A stretch of DNA of 64,000 bases. Source: Sphaerotilus uruguayifluvii. GTDB lineage: Bacteria > Pseudomonadota > Gammaproteobacteria > Burkholderiales > Burkholderiaceae_C. The first letter of the stretch is position 1. Each line of letters opens with the position of its first letter. Position numbers and translations under genes: made by a program. The stretch is from NCBI RefSeq assembly GCF_013294065.1, contig NZ_JABSNM010000012.1, positions 62,001 through 126,000 on the forward strand, written 5' to 3'. Positions 35,427 through 45,269 of this stretch are shown here, piece by piece. The notes beneath the pieces were generated by a model. It saw only the letters and a program-made list of their open reading frames with translations, did not search any database and had not been told where the DNA came from.

Positions 35427-36222
35427 GGCGAAGGATTGTTCCACCGCCTCCTCCGCCCCGACAGCGCGCGAACCCGCCCCCCGCCGGCGTCGCATCGCCG
35501 CGATCGTCGCCGCGCTGCTGCTGGTGGCGCTGACGGCCCGCCTCGGGCTGTGGCAGCTCGACCGGGCCGCGACCAAGCAGGCGCTGCAGACACGGCAGGC
35601 CCTGCGCGAGCGCCTGCCCGCGCTGTCGGGCCCCGAGCTGCTGCAGCTGGCCGCGCAGCCCGAGCGGATCGGCGCGCAGCTGCAGCGCCGCGTCGTGCTG
35701 CGCGGCCGCTGGGTCGCCGACGCGACCGTCTTTCTCGACAACCGGCCGATGGGCGGACGCGTCGGCTTCCATGTGGTCACGCCGCTGCGGCTCGACGACG
35801 GCCGCGCGGTGCTGGTGCAGCGCGGCTGGGCCCCGCGCGATGCGCTGCAGCGCGAACGCCTGCCGCCGGTGCGCACGCCGGACGGCCCGGTCACGCTGAG
35901 CGCCCGCCTGGTCGACGGCCCGTCGCGGCTCTACGCGCTCGGCGACGGTGCGCCCGAGCGCGGCCCGATCCGGCAGAACCTCGACAGCGCGGCGCTGGCA
36001 CGCGACTCCGGGCTATCCCTGCTGCCGCTGACGCTGCTTCAGGTCGACGATGCGGGCAACGGCGGCGACGGCCTGCGGCGCGACTGGCCCGCCCCGGACT
36101 TCGGCATCGAGCGCCACCGCGGCTACGCGCTGCAGTGGTTCGCGCTGTCGACCCTGGCCGCGGGGCTGCTGCTGTGGTTCGCGCTGCTGCGACCCTGGCT
36201 GCGGCGCCGCAAGGCCTGCTGA
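35425..36222 (+). CDS. SURF1-family oxidase assembly protein
   Basis: Inner-membrane protein of 265 residues; helps insert heme a. N-terminal helix (RRRRIAAIVAALLLVALTA) with the SURF1 motif LGLWQLDRAATKQAL, a periplasmic domain with VLLRGRW-type VVLRGRWVADATVFLDNRP and VLVQRGWAPRD, and a C-terminal helix GYALQWFALSTLAAGLLLWF. The start at 35425 is uncertain: there is no good ribosome site and it overlaps the divergent gene's start. Confidence 0.88.
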   Translation: MAKDCSTASSAPTAREPAPRRRRIAAIVAALLLVALTARLGLWQLDRAATKQALQTRQALRERLPALSGPELLQLAAQPERIGAQLQRRVVLRGRWVADATVFLDNRPMGGRVGFHVVTPLRLDDGRAVLVQRGWAPRDALQRERLPPVRTPDGPVTLSARLVDGPSRLYALGDGAPERGPIRQNLDSAALARDSGLSLLPLTLLQVDDAGNGGDGLRRDWPAPDFGIERHRGYALQWFALSTLAAGLLLWFALLRPWLRRRKAC

Positions 36223-36246
36223 TCCCGTCCTGACCTGCCCTCTTCC

Positions 36247-36963
36247 ATGTCCGATGACGTCCGAGCCCGGCCGCTGAGCCTGACGGTCCACGAGATGCCC
36301 CGCCCCGAGACCGCGCTGGACGAGACCGGGCGCCGCACGCGCCGCGGCCGCTGGCTGATGCTGATGGTGATGCTGGCCTGCGCCGCGCCGGTCCTCGCCT
36401 CCTACCTCACCTACCACCTCATCCGCCCGCAAGCGCGCACCAACCACGGCGTGCTGATCGACCCGATGCGCGAGCTCCCGCCGGCGGCCGCGCTGCCGCT
36501 GCAGGACCTGCAGGGCCGCGCCGTCGACCCGCGCTCGCTGAAGGACCAGTGGCTGCTGGTCGTCGTCGCCGACGGCGACTGCGACGCGGCCTGCGAGCGG
36601 CTGCTCTATGCCCAGCGCCAGCTGCGCGAGTCGCTCGGCCGCGAGAAGGAGCGGCTCGACCGCGTCTGGTTCGTCACCGGCGAGGCGCCGCCCCGCGCCG
36701 CGCTGCTGCCGGCGCTGGAGGGCGCACAGGTGCTGCGCGTGCCGCGCGAGGCGCTCGGGCGCTGGCTACGGCCGGCCGAGGGCCAGCCGCTGTCGGCCCA
36801 TCTCTATGTCGTCGATCCGATGGGCCAGTGGATGATGCGCTTCCCGGCCGAATTCGAGCCGGCCAAGGCCAAGCGCGACCTCGACCGGCTGCTGCGCGCC
36901 TCCAGCTCCTGGGACCGGGAAGGACGCGACCCGGCCATCGTGGGCGACGGGGCGGCGCGATGA
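36247..36963 (+). CDS. Membrane-anchored thioredoxin-like oxidase assembly protein
   Basis: Protein of 238 residues with one helix (about 36-58) and a periplasmic SCO/thioredoxin-like domain: [36 protein letters not shown]. The CDAAC pair is a CxxxC motif like that of SCO copper proteins but without their second proline. Located between surf1 and ctaA, as in other Burkholderiales. Likely a copper or thiol helper for the oxidase; exact role unknown. Overlaps ctaA by 4 bases. Confidence 0.8.
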   Translation: MSDDVRARPLSLTVHEMPRPETALDETGRRTRRGRWLMLMVMLACAAPVLASYLTYHLIRPQARTNHGVLIDPMRELPPAAALPLQDLQGRAVDPRSLKDQWLLVVVADGDCDAACERLLYAQRQLRESLGREKERLDRVWFVTGEAPPRAALLPALEGAQVLRVPREALGRWLRPAEGQPLSAHLYVVDPMGQWMMRFPAEFEPAKAKRDLDRLLRASSSWDREGRDPAIVGDGAAR

Positions 36964-38132
36964 AGGGCGCGCTGGATCTCGTCGACCTCGACCCGCTGCT
37001 GCCGATGCTCGGCTTCGGCGCCACGCTGGCCGCGCTGGCGCTGGGCTGGCTGCTGTGGCGCCAGCGCGGCGCGGGCACCCCGGCGCGGCTGCGCGCGCTG
37101 ACGCTGCTGGCGCTGGTGCTGACCTTCGACCTGGTGCTGTTCGGCGCCTTCACGCGGCTGAGCGACTCCGGCCTGGGCTGCCCGGACTGGCCCGGCTGCT
37201 ACGGCAGCGCCAGCCCGCTGGGCGCACACGCCGAGATCGCCGAGGCCCAGGCCGCGATGCCCACCGGCCCGGTCACGCACCGCAAGGCCTGGATCGAGAT
37301 GATCCACCGCTACCTGGCCACCGGCGTGGGCGCGCTGCTGACGCTGCTGATGGTGTGGAGCGCGCTGGCGGTGCGGCGGCTGCGCCGCAGCGATCCGGCC
37401 GCGGCGGCGCGCATCGCGCCGGGCTGGGCGGCGCTGGGCTTCGTCTGGGTCTGCCTGCAGGGCGCCTTCGGCGCGCTCACCGTCACGATGAAGCTCTATC
37501 CGGCCATCGTCACCACGCACCTGCTCGGCGGCATCGGCCTGCTGGCGCTGCTGGCGGTGCAGATGCAGCGCCACGATCCGCGGCCGCTGGCGCTGCCGGC
37601 CGGGCTGCGCGCCGCCGCCTGGGGCGTGCTGGCGCTGCTGGTGCTGCAGGTCGCGCTGGGCGGCTGGGTCAGCACGAACTACGCGGTGCTGGTCTGCCGG
37701 GACGTGCCGACCTGCCAGGGCCGCTGGTGGCCCGCGATGGACTTCGAGGCCGGCTTCACGCTGCTGCGCCCGCTCGGCCTGCGTGCGGACGGCAGCGCGC
37801 TGCCCTTCGAGGCGCTGACCGCGATCCACATGGCGCACCGGCTCGGCGCGGTCGTCGTGCTGTCGGCGCTGCTGGCCTTCGGGTGGGCGCTGCGGCGCCA
37901 GCCCGGCGCGGCGCGGCCGGCGCGGCTGCTGCTCGGCCTGGCCGGGCTGCAGCTGCTGACCGGGCTGTCCAACGTGGTGCTCGGCTGGCCGCTGCTGGCC
38001 GCGCTGATGCACACCGGCGGCGCCGCGCTGCTGACAACCCTGATGGCGGCGCTGATCGCGCGCAGCCATGCTGCGGGTCATCGCACCGTGCCGCGCGCCG
38101 CGCCCGTCCTGCACGCCGCCGCGCGCCCCTGA
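36960..38132 (+). CDS. ctaA: Heme A synthase (COX15/CtaA)
   Basis: Inner-membrane enzyme of 390 residues that oxidises heme O to heme A. Eight helices are predicted. Motifs [41 protein letters not shown] and IHMAHRLGA supply the conserved heme-ligand histidines. The ATG overlaps the preceding stop, so translation is coupled. Confidence 0.95.
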   Translation: MKGALDLVDLDPLLPMLGFGATLAALALGWLLWRQRGAGTPARLRALTLLALVLTFDLVLFGAFTRLSDSGLGCPDWPGCYGSASPLGAHAEIAEAQAAMPTGPVTHRKAWIEMIHRYLATGVGALLTLLMVWSALAVRRLRRSDPAAAARIAPGWAALGFVWVCLQGAFGALTVTMKLYPAIVTTHLLGGIGLLALLAVQMQRHDPRPLALPAGLRAAAWGVLALLVLQVALGGWVSTNYAVLVCRDVPTCQGRWWPAMDFEAGFTLLRPLGLRADGSALPFEALTAIHMAHRLGAVVVLSALLAFGWALRRQPGAARPARLLLGLAGLQLLTGLSNVVLGWPLLAALMHTGGAALLTTLMAALIARSHAAGHRTVPRAAPVLHAAARP

Positions 38133-38167
38133 ATCACCGACAACGCGTCCTTTCCGGGAGATCCGCC

Positions 38168-39082
38168 ATGAGCTCGACCACGCTGACCCCGAGCGCCTCG
38201 CCGCTGTCGCGCTGGCGCCAGTACATCGCGCTGACCAAGCCGCGGGTGATCCAGCTGATCGTGTTCTGCGCGCTGATCGGCATGCTGCTGGCGGTGCCGG
38301 GCGTGCCGGGCCCGCACGAGCTCGGCCTGGCGCTGGCCGCCTCGGTCGGCATCGGGCTGGTGGCCAGCGCAGCGGCCGCCTTCAACTGCCTGATCGAGCA
38401 GCACATCGACGCGCGCATGAAGCGCACCGCCTGGCGACCGACCGCCCGCGGCGACCTGAGCCGCGGCCAGGCGCTGCTGTTCTCGGCCGTGCTCGGCGGC
38501 GCCGGCATGGTGCTGCTGCACCAGGCGGTCAACCCGCTGACCGCCTGGCTGACCTTCGGCACCTTCGTCGGCTACGCGGTGGTCTACACCGTGATCCTGA
38601 AGCCGCTGACGCCGCAGAACATCGTCATCGGCGGCGCCTCCGGCGCGATGCCGCCGCTGCTGGGCTGGACCGCGCTGACCGGCGAGGTCAGCCCCGAGGC
38701 GGTCGGCCTCTTCCTTATCATCTTCCTGTGGACGCCGCCGCACTTCTGGGCGCTGGCGCTGTACCGCGCCGAGGACTACGCGCGCGCCGGCCTGCCGATG
38801 CTGCCGGTCACGCACGGCAGCGAGTTCACCCGGCTGCAGATCCTGCTCTACACCATCGTGCTGGTGCCGGCGACGCTGCTGCCCTTCATGCAGGGCCTCA
38901 GCGGCCTGCTCTACCTGGCCGCGGCGCTGGTGCTGGGCCTGATGTTCATCGCCCGGGCGTGGAAACTCTGGCGCGGCTACAGCGAATTGCTGGCCCGCAA
39001 GACCTTCCGCTTCTCGATCTGGCATCTTTCGCTGCTGTTCGGCGCGTTGCTGATCGACCATTACCTGAGACCCTGGCTGTGA
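38168..39082 (+). CDS. ctaB: Heme O synthase (protoheme IX farnesyltransferase)
   Basis: UbiA-superfamily prenyltransferase of 304 residues that attaches farnesyl to protoheme. [19 protein letters not shown] at the N-terminus and the polyprenyl-diphosphate site N-x2-D-x3-D seen as [19 protein letters not shown] are diagnostic; [28 protein letters not shown] follows in two parts. Nine helices. Overlaps sco by 4 bases. Confidence 0.96.
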   Translation: MSSTTLTPSASPLSRWRQYIALTKPRVIQLIVFCALIGMLLAVPGVPGPHELGLALAASVGIGLVASAAAAFNCLIEQHIDARMKRTAWRPTARGDLSRGQALLFSAVLGGAGMVLLHQAVNPLTAWLTFGTFVGYAVVYTVILKPLTPQNIVIGGASGAMPPLLGWTALTGEVSPEAVGLFLIIFLWTPPHFWALALYRAEDYARAGLPMLPVTHGSEFTRLQILLYTIVLVPATLLPFMQGLSGLLYLAAALVLGLMFIARAWKLWRGYSELLARKTFRFSIWHLSLLFGALLIDHYLRPWL

Positions 39083-39753
39083 CCGAGATCCCTGAACGAC
39101 GACACGCCCTTCCCGCTTCCTTCCGTTCCTCGCGACGCCGGCTGCTGCGTCGCGCCCCCGCCGCGCTGGCGCTGCTGGGCGCCGCCGGCAGCGCGCTGCT
39201 CGCCGGCTGCGAGCGCAGCCCCTCGGCGGCGGCCTTCAAGTCGCTCGACATCACCGGCGCCGACTACGCGCGCCAGCTCGCGCTGACCGACGCGCGCACC
39301 GAGCAGCCCTTCCTGCTGTCGAACCTGAAGGGCAAGGTGGCGGTCGTGTTCTTCGGCTACACCCAGTGCCCCGACGTCTGCCCGACCACGCTGACCGCGC
39401 TGGCCGAGACCCAGCGCCTGCTCGGGCCCGACGGCCAGCGCCTGGTCGGCGTCTTCGTCACCGTCGATCCGAAGCGCGACACCGCGCCGCTGATGAAGGC
39501 CTATGTCGGCAGCTTCAGCCCGGACTGGGTGCCGCTGCGCGGCTCGGCCGACGAGGTCGCCGCCGCGGCCAGGGAGTTCAAGATCTTCTACCGCGAGGTG
39601 CCGGGCAAGACCGAGAGCAGCTACACCATCGACCACACCGCGGCCTCCTTCGTCTTCGACCCGCAGGGCAAGGTGCGGCTCTACGTGCGCCACAACACGC
39701 CGCCGGCGGACCTGGCCGCCGACATCCGCACGCTGCTGGCTCAGGCGGGCTGA
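39079..39753 (+). CDS. SCO1/SenC copper-delivery lipoprotein
   Basis: Periplasmic copper chaperone of 224 residues, starting GTG within the ctaB stop. Signal peptide with lipobox LLAGC gives a lipidated C44. The copper ligands are C97 and C101 (CPDVCP) and H186 (IDHTAAS). It loads CuA of subunit II. Its last 13 bases overlap the end of the convergent aldolase gene. Confidence 0.94.
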   Translation: MTEIPERRHALPASFRSSRRRLLRRAPAALALLGAAGSALLAGCERSPSAAAFKSLDITGADYARQLALTDARTEQPFLLSNLKGKVAVVFFGYTQCPDVCPTTLTALAETQRLLGPDGQRLVGVFVTVDPKRDTAPLMKAYVGSFSPDWVPLRGSADEVAAAAREFKIFYREVPGKTESSYTIDHTAASFVFDPQGKVRLYVRHNTPPADLAADIRTLLAQAG

Positions 39754-40781
39754 CGGCGGATCATCGCCTCCAGCGGCAGCGGCCGGATGCGCGCGGCCAT
39801 GCCGGCGCAGCCGAAGGCCTCGAAGCGCTCGCGGCACAGCGCCGAGGCCGCGCGCGTCGCCGCGGCCAGCGCCTTGCGCGGATCGAACTCGGCGCGGCTC
39901 GTCGCCAGGGCCCGGCGCATCGCGCCGCTCATCGCCAGGCGGATGTCGGTGTCGATGTTGACCTTGCGCACCCCGTGGCGGATGCTGCGCACGATCTCCT
40001 CGACCGGCACGCCGTAGGTCTCGCGCAGCTCGCCGCCATGCTCGCGGATGATCGCCAGCCATTCCTGCGGAACGCTGGAGGCGCCGTGCATCACCAGGTG
40101 CGTGTCCGGCACCGCGGCGTGGATCTCGGCGATGCGGTCGATCGCGAGGATCTCGCCGTCGGGGCGGCGACTGAACTTGTAGGCGCCGTGGCTGGTGCCG
40201 ATCGCGATCGCCAGCGCGTCGACGCCGGTGGCGGCGACGAAGCCGCGCGCCTCGGCCGGGTCGGTCAGCAGCTGGTCGCGGCGCAGCCGGCCGGCCGCGC
40301 CGACGCCGTCCTCCTCGCCGGCCTCGCCGGTCTCCAGCGAGCCCAGGCAGCCCAGCTCGCCCTCGACCGACACGCCCACCGCGTGCGCGATGCGGCAGAC
40401 CTCGGCGGTCACGCGCACGTTGTAGTCGTGGTCGGCCGGCGTCTTCGCGTCCTCGCGCAGCGAGCCGTCCATCATCACGCTGGAGAAGCCCGAGCGGATC
40501 GCCTGCACGCACACCGCGGGCGAGGCGCCGTGGTCCTGGTGCAGCACCACCGGCAGGTCCGGATGGGTCTCGATCGCCGCCAGCACCAGATGGCGCAGAT
40601 AGGCCTCGCCGGCATACTGGCGCGCGCCCGCCGAGGCCTGCAGGATCACCGGACTGCCGGTGGCCTGCGCCGCCTGCATGATCGCGTGGACCTGCTCCAT
40701 GTTGTTGACGTTGAAGGCGGGCACGCCGTAGTCGTGCTCGGCGGCGTGGTCGAGCAGCTGGCGCAGCGAGATCAGGGCCAT
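39741..40781 (-). CDS. cbbA: Class II fructose-bisphosphate aldolase (Calvin cycle)
   Basis: Zinc-dependent aldolase of 346 residues joining triose phosphates to fructose- or sedoheptulose-bisphosphate. Motifs [22 protein letters not shown] (zinc ligand), [19 protein letters not shown] and [11 protein letters not shown] match the Calvin-cycle subtype. Last gene of the cbb operon; its start overlaps cbbY by 10 bases. Confidence 0.96.
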   Translation of the reverse strand: MALISLRQLLDHAAEHDYGVPAFNVNNMEQVHAIMQAAQATGSPVILQASAGARQYAGEAYLRHLVLAAIETHPDLPVVLHQDHGASPAVCVQAIRSGFSSVMMDGSLREDAKTPADHDYNVRVTAEVCRIAHAVGVSVEGELGCLGSLETGEAGEEDGVGAAGRLRRDQLLTDPAEARGFVAATGVDALAIAIGTSHGAYKFSRRPDGEILAIDRIAEIHAAVPDTHLVMHGASSVPQEWLAIIREHGGELRETYGVPVEEIVRSIRHGVRKVNIDTDIRLAMSGAMRRALATSRAEFDPRKALAAATRAASALCRERFEAFGCAGMAARIRPLPLEAMIRRQPA

Positions 40782-41611
40782 GGCAAGGTCTCCGTGTCGT
40801 TGGAAGGAAAGAATCCGCGGGCGTCGTGCAGCGCATGCCAGGCCATCAGCAGCGCCAGGTCCACCGGCGCGTCCGGGTCGCCGGCGGGGCCCGGCAGCAC
40901 CGGCCGCCAGCCGCCGCGCCGGTGCAGGCCCGGCCCGATCGCCAGCACCTCGTCGAAGATCGCGTCGGCGAAGCAGTGGCTGCGGGTGACGACGACCGGC
41001 ACGCCGGCGGCGCGCGCGGCGGCCGCCCCGCCGGGCGAGTCCTCGATCGCCAGCGTCTGCAGCGCCGGCAGGCCGAGCCGGTCGAGCACCGCCAGGTAGA
41101 CCTCCGGATCGGGCTTCTTGCGGGCGGTGTCCTCGCCGCAGACCACCGCATCGAACCAGCTCGCCCAGCGCGAGCCCAGCTGCGCGCGCAGCAGCGCCTC
41201 GACGTTGGTGCGGCTGGTCGTGGTCGCGATCGCCATGCGCACGCCCTGGTCGGCGCACTGCGCCATCAGCCCGACCACGCCCGGGCGCAGCGCGACGGCG
41301 CCGGCGCGCACCCGTTCGGCATAGAAGCCGTTCTTCAGCTGGTGCAGCTCGGCGGCCAGCGCCAGCCGCTCGCCGGCCAGCGCCGGTGCGTCGCTGCGGC
41401 CGGCCATGTCGTGCAGCAGCCGCTCGCGCCCGCCGGTGACCGCCAGCAGCTCGACATAGCGCGCCTCGTCCCAGCGCCAGCCGAGCCCGAGCCGCTCGAA
41501 GGCGAGGTTGAAGGCGACGCGGTGGCCGTCGCGCTCGGTCTCGGCCAGCGTGCCGTCGACGTCCCACAGCAGCGCACGCAGCGCCCCCGGTTCAGCAGCC
41601 GGCATCGGCAT
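40772..41611 (-). CDS. cbbY: CbbY-type HAD phosphatase (xylulose-1,5-bisphosphate phosphatase)
   Basis: HAD-superfamily phosphatase of 279 residues. The catalytic motif is [16 protein letters not shown], with a cap domain and later motifs [13 protein letters not shown] and KKPDPEVY. CbbY in red-type RuBisCO organisms destroys xylulose-1,5-bisphosphate, an inhibitor released from RuBisCO by CbbX; finding it with cbbX and cbbL fits this. Overlaps cbbZ by 20 bases and cbbA by 10. Confidence 0.93.
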   Translation of the reverse strand: MPMPAAEPGALRALLWDVDGTLAETERDGHRVAFNLAFERLGLGWRWDEARYVELLAVTGGRERLLHDMAGRSDAPALAGERLALAAELHQLKNGFYAERVRAGAVALRPGVVGLMAQCADQGVRMAIATTTSRTNVEALLRAQLGSRWASWFDAVVCGEDTARKKPDPEVYLAVLDRLGLPALQTLAIEDSPGGAAAARAAGVPVVVTRSHCFADAIFDEVLAIGPGLHRRGGWRPVLPGPAGDPDAPVDLALLMAWHALHDARGFFPSNDTETLPWP

Positions 41612-42323
41612 GGCCGTCCCCCCGGCACCCGGCCCGTTCCGCCTGGCGCAGCGCGATCAGGTGGGCCGCCAGCGCCGGCAGCCCGGGAAACAGCGCATCC
41701 GGCCGCGCCAGCGCGACCGGCTCGCCGCCGTCGTAGCCATACGGCACCGCCCAGGCGACGGCACCGGCATTGCGCGCGGCCTGCACGTCGGTGCGCGAGT
41801 CGCCGACATGGGCCAGCCGCCCCACCGGCACGCCCAGCGCCTCGGCCGCATGGCGCAGCACCGCGCCGTCGGGCTTGCGCTGCGCCAGCGTGTCGCCGGC
41901 CACCAGCAGCGACAGCCGCGAGGCCAGGCCGCAGCGCTCCAGCAGCCGCCGCGCCGCCGCACCGGCCTTGTTGGTGACGCAGCCCAGGCGCACGCCCTCG
42001 CCCGCCAGCGCGTCGAGCGCCTCCCGCGCGCCGGGATAGGGCCGGGCCACGCTGCCGACGATCGCCGCATAGTGGCGGTCCAGCACCGGCAGCATGCGGT
42101 CGGCCAGCAGCTGCCCGACCAGGCGCGGATCGTCGGCCTGCATCTGCTGCAGCAGCCCGATCATCAGCGCGTGCAGGCCGTGGCCGATGCGCGCGCCGAT
42201 CTCCGCCGGCGGCCGCGGTGCCAGGCCGAACTCCGCCAGCGTCAGGTTGACCGCCGCGGCGATCTCGCCGGCGGTGTCGACCAGCGTGCCGTCGAGGTCC
42301 AGCGTCAGCGCATCGATCGTCAT
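41592..42323 (-). CDS. cbbZ: Phosphoglycolate phosphatase
   Basis: HAD phosphatase of 243 residues that removes 2-phosphoglycolate formed by RuBisCO oxygenation. Catalytic DLDGTLVDTAGEIA, VTNKAGAAARRLLE and KPDGAVLRHAAEALG are in place, with GDSRTDVQAARNAG as the last motif. It overlaps the transketolase stop by 4 bases and cbbY by 20. Confidence 0.94.
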   Translation of the reverse strand: MTIDALTLDLDGTLVDTAGEIAAAVNLTLAEFGLAPRPPAEIGARIGHGLHALMIGLLQQMQADDPRLVGQLLADRMLPVLDRHYAAIVGSVARPYPGAREALDALAGEGVRLGCVTNKAGAAARRLLERCGLASRLSLLVAGDTLAQRKPDGAVLRHAAEALGVPVGRLAHVGDSRTDVQAARNAGAVAWAVPYGYDGGEPVALARPDALFPGLPALAAHLIALRQAERAGCRGDGHADAGC

Positions 42324-44329
42324 GACGCATCTCCGGCCAGCACCTCCTGCACCCGCGCCACCAGCGCCTCGACCGTCAGGCCGAAGTGCTCGAACAGCGC
42401 CGCTGCCGGCCCGGACTCGCCGAACGTGTCGACGCCGAGCACCGCCGCGCAGCCGTAGCCGCCCCAGGCGGCGCGCACGCCCGCCTCGATGCCGATGCGC
42501 GGCAGGTCGCGGCCCAGCACCGCGTCGCGCCAAGCCCGCTCCTGCCGGTCGAACACCGTCATCGACGGCAGCGAGACCACCCGCACCGGGCAGCCCAGCG
42601 CATCGAGCCGCTGCTGCGCGCGCATCGCCAGATCGACCTCCGAGCCGGTCGCCAGCAGCACCGCACGCGCCGCCGGCCGGTCCGACAGCACATAGCCGCC
42701 GCGCGCGATCGCCGCCTGCTGCTGCGCGTCGCGCGGCTGCGCCGGCAGGTTCTGGCGCGACAGCAGCAGCGCGCTCGGCCGGGGCGGCCCCTGCAGCGCC
42801 GCGCTCCAGGCCGCGGCGGTCTCGGCCTCGTCGCAGGGCCGCCAGACCTCCAGCCCCGGGATCAGGCGCAGGCTGGCGGCATGCTCGACCGGCTGGTGCG
42901 TCGGGCCGTCCTCGCCCAGGCCGATCGAGTCGTGCGTCAGCACATGCACCACGCGCAGCCGCATCAGCGCGGCCATGCGGATGGCGTTGCGGCTGTAGTC
43001 GCTGAAGGTCAGGAAGGTGCCGCCGTAGGGAATGAAGCCGCCGTGCAGCGCCAGCCCGTTCATGACCGCGGCCATGCCGAACTCGCGCACGCCGTAGTGC
43101 ACATGGCGGCCGTCGATGCGCCCGGCCAGCAGCGCGCCGCAGCCGGGAAAGTCGGTCAGGTTCGAGCCGGTCAGGTCGGCCGAGCCGCCGATCAGCTCCG
43201 GCAGCGCCGGCCCCAGCCGGGCCAGCACCTGCTGCGAGGCCTTGCGGGTGGCGACCGCGGGCGCGGGCACCGCTGCGGCCCCGGGCGGCGCGGCCGTCGT
43301 GCTCGCGTCGAAGCCGGCCGGCCGCTCGTCGCGCATCACCCGGCGCTCGAACTCGGCGGCCGCCTCGGGGTATGCGCTGCGGTAGGCCTCGAAGCGCAGC
43401 CGCCAGTCGCGGTGCGCCGCCGCGCCGGCCTCGCGGCGGTCCCAGGCGGCGCGCACCGCCGGCGGCACCTCGAAGGGCGGATGCGGCCAGCCGATCGCCG
43501 CGCGGGTCAGCGCGATCTCCTCGTCGCCGAGCGGCTCGCCGTGGGCCTTGGCGGTGCCGGCGCGGTTCGGCGAGCCCTGGCCGATGCGGGTGCGGCAGAT
43601 GACCAGCGTCGGCGCCTCGTCGCGACCGGTGGCGCGCACCTGGCGCAGCGCCGCGTCGAGCGCCTCGACGTCATGGCCGTCGAGCGGCCCGATCACCGAC
43701 CAGCCGCAGGCGCGGAAGCGCGCCGCGGTGTCGTCGCCGAACCAGCCGGCGACCGGACCGTCGATCGAGATGCCGTTGTCGTCGTAGAGCAGCGCCAGAT
43801 GGCCGAGCCGCCAGACGCCGGCCAGCGAGATCGCCTCCTGGCTCAGGCCCTCCATCAGGCAGCCGTCGCCGGCGAAGACCCAGGTGCGGTGATCGACCAC
43901 CGCATGGCCGTCGCGGTTGAACTCGGCCGCCAGGCGCTTTTCCGCCAGCGCCAGGCCGACCGCGTTGGCCAGGCCCTGGCCGAGCGGCCCGGTGGTCGTC
44001 TCGACGCCCGGCGTCACGCCGACCTCCGGGTGGCCGGGCGTGCGGCTGCCAAGCTGGCGGAAGGCCTTCAGGTCCTCGATCGACAGGTCGTGGCCGCTCA
44101 GGTGCAGCAGCGCGTACAGCAGCATCGACGCATGCCCGTTCGACAGCACGAAGCGGTCGCGGTCGGGCCAGCGCGGATCGGCCGGATCGATCTTCAGATG
44201 GCGGCCCCACAGCGCGGTGGCCATCTCGGCCATGCCCATCGGCGCGCCGGGGTGGCCGGAGCGGGCGCGCTGCACCGCGTCCATCGCCAGCGCACGCAGC
44301 GCGGCGCTCATTTCAGGCGTCGTCGTCAT
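42320..44329 (-). CDS. cbbT: Transketolase
   Basis: Thiamine-diphosphate enzyme of 669 residues that shuffles two-carbon units in the regenerative phase of the cycle. HPGAPMGMAEMATALW, the cofactor motif GDGCLMEG followed by the helix with NGISIDG, and the catalytic region HDSIGLGEDGPTHQPVEH are clear. The start at 44329 is preferred; a GTG at 44365 would overlap the phosphoribulokinase gene. 16 bases separate it from cbbP. Confidence 0.96.
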   Translation of the reverse strand: MTTTPEMSAALRALAMDAVQRARSGHPGAPMGMAEMATALWGRHLKIDPADPRWPDRDRFVLSNGHASMLLYALLHLSGHDLSIEDLKAFRQLGSRTPGHPEVGVTPGVETTTGPLGQGLANAVGLALAEKRLAAEFNRDGHAVVDHRTWVFAGDGCLMEGLSQEAISLAGVWRLGHLALLYDDNGISIDGPVAGWFGDDTAARFRACGWSVIGPLDGHDVEALDAALRQVRATGRDEAPTLVICRTRIGQGSPNRAGTAKAHGEPLGDEEIALTRAAIGWPHPPFEVPPAVRAAWDRREAGAAAHRDWRLRFEAYRSAYPEAAAEFERRVMRDERPAGFDASTTAAPPGAAAVPAPAVATRKASQQVLARLGPALPELIGGSADLTGSNLTDFPGCGALLAGRIDGRHVHYGVREFGMAAVMNGLALHGGFIPYGGTFLTFSDYSRNAIRMAALMRLRVVHVLTHDSIGLGEDGPTHQPVEHAASLRLIPGLEVWRPCDEAETAAAWSAALQGPPRPSALLLSRQNLPAQPRDAQQQAAIARGGYVLSDRPAARAVLLATGSEVDLAMRAQQRLDALGCPVRVVSLPSMTVFDRQERAWRDAVLGRDLPRIGIEAGVRAAWGGYGCAAVLGVDTFGESGPAAALFEHFGLTVEALVARVQEVLAGDAS

Positions 44330-44345
44330 GTCGGCGTCCCCCCGC

Positions 44346-45230
44346 TCACAGCGCGTTGAGCGCACGACGGCGCCGTTCCATCATCCGCCAGATGAAGGGC
44401 GTGAAGATCAGCTGCATCGCCAGCTCCATCTTGCCGCCGGGCACGACGACGGTGTTGGCCCGCGACATGAACGAGTCGTCGATCATGTTCAGCAGGTAGG
44501 GAAAGTCGATGCCCTTCGGGTTGGCGAAGCGGATCACGCACAGGCTCTCGGCCGGCGTCGGAATGTCGCGCGCGATGAAGGGGTTGGAGGTGTCGACCAC
44601 CGGCACGCGCTGGAAGTTGACATGCGTGTGCGCGAACTGCGGGCAGATGTAGTGCACGTAGTCGGGCATGCGGCGCAGGATGGTGTCGGTCACCGCCTCG
44701 GCCGAGTAGCCGCGCACGTTCTTGTCGCGCCAGAGCTTCTGGATCCACTCGAGGTTGATCACCGGCACCACGCCGATCAGCAGATCGGGGTGCCGCGCGA
44801 TGTTCACCTCCGGCGTCACCACCGCGCCGTGCAGGCCCTCGTAGAACAGCAGGTCGGTGCCCTCGGGCAGCGACTCCCACGGCGTGAAGGTGCCGGGCTC
44901 CTGGCCGTGGGGCGCGGCCTCGACCGGATCGTGCAGATAGCGCCGGCGCATGCCGGTGCCGGTCTCGCCGTAGCTGCGGAAGAGCTGCTCCAGCTCCGGG
45001 AAGAGATTGTTCTCCGGGCCGAAGTGGCTGAAGTGGCGGTTGCCGTCGCGCTCGGCCTCGGTCTGGCGCACGCGCATCGCGGCGCGGTCGTGGCGGTGGA
45101 AGCTGTCGCCCTCGATGATCGCGGCGCGGATCTGCTCGCGGCGGAAGATGTTCTCGAAGGTGCGCGTCACCGAACTGGTGCCCGCGCCGGACGAGCCGGT
45201 GATGGCGATGATGGGATGTCGCTCGGACAT
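44346..45230 (-). CDS. cbbP: Phosphoribulokinase
   Basis: Makes ribulose-1,5-bisphosphate, the RuBisCO substrate. 294 residues, the bacterial class I type. P-loop GSSGAGTSSVTRTFENIF, SFHRHDRAAM and YEGLHGAVV are visible. It lies between cbbF and cbbT. The bacterial form is typically activated by NADH. Confidence 0.97.
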   Translation of the reverse strand: MSERHPIIAITGSSGAGTSSVTRTFENIFRREQIRAAIIEGDSFHRHDRAAMRVRQTEAERDGNRHFSHFGPENNLFPELEQLFRSYGETGTGMRRRYLHDPVEAAPHGQEPGTFTPWESLPEGTDLLFYEGLHGAVVTPEVNIARHPDLLIGVVPVINLEWIQKLWRDKNVRGYSAEAVTDTILRRMPDYVHYICPQFAHTHVNFQRVPVVDTSNPFIARDIPTPAESLCVIRFANPKGIDFPYLLNMIDDSFMSRANTVVVPGGKMELAMQLIFTPFIWRMMERRRRALNAL

Positions 45231-45269
45231 GGCGGCGGTCTCCTGGAAGGCGTTGTTCGTGTCGTCGTG

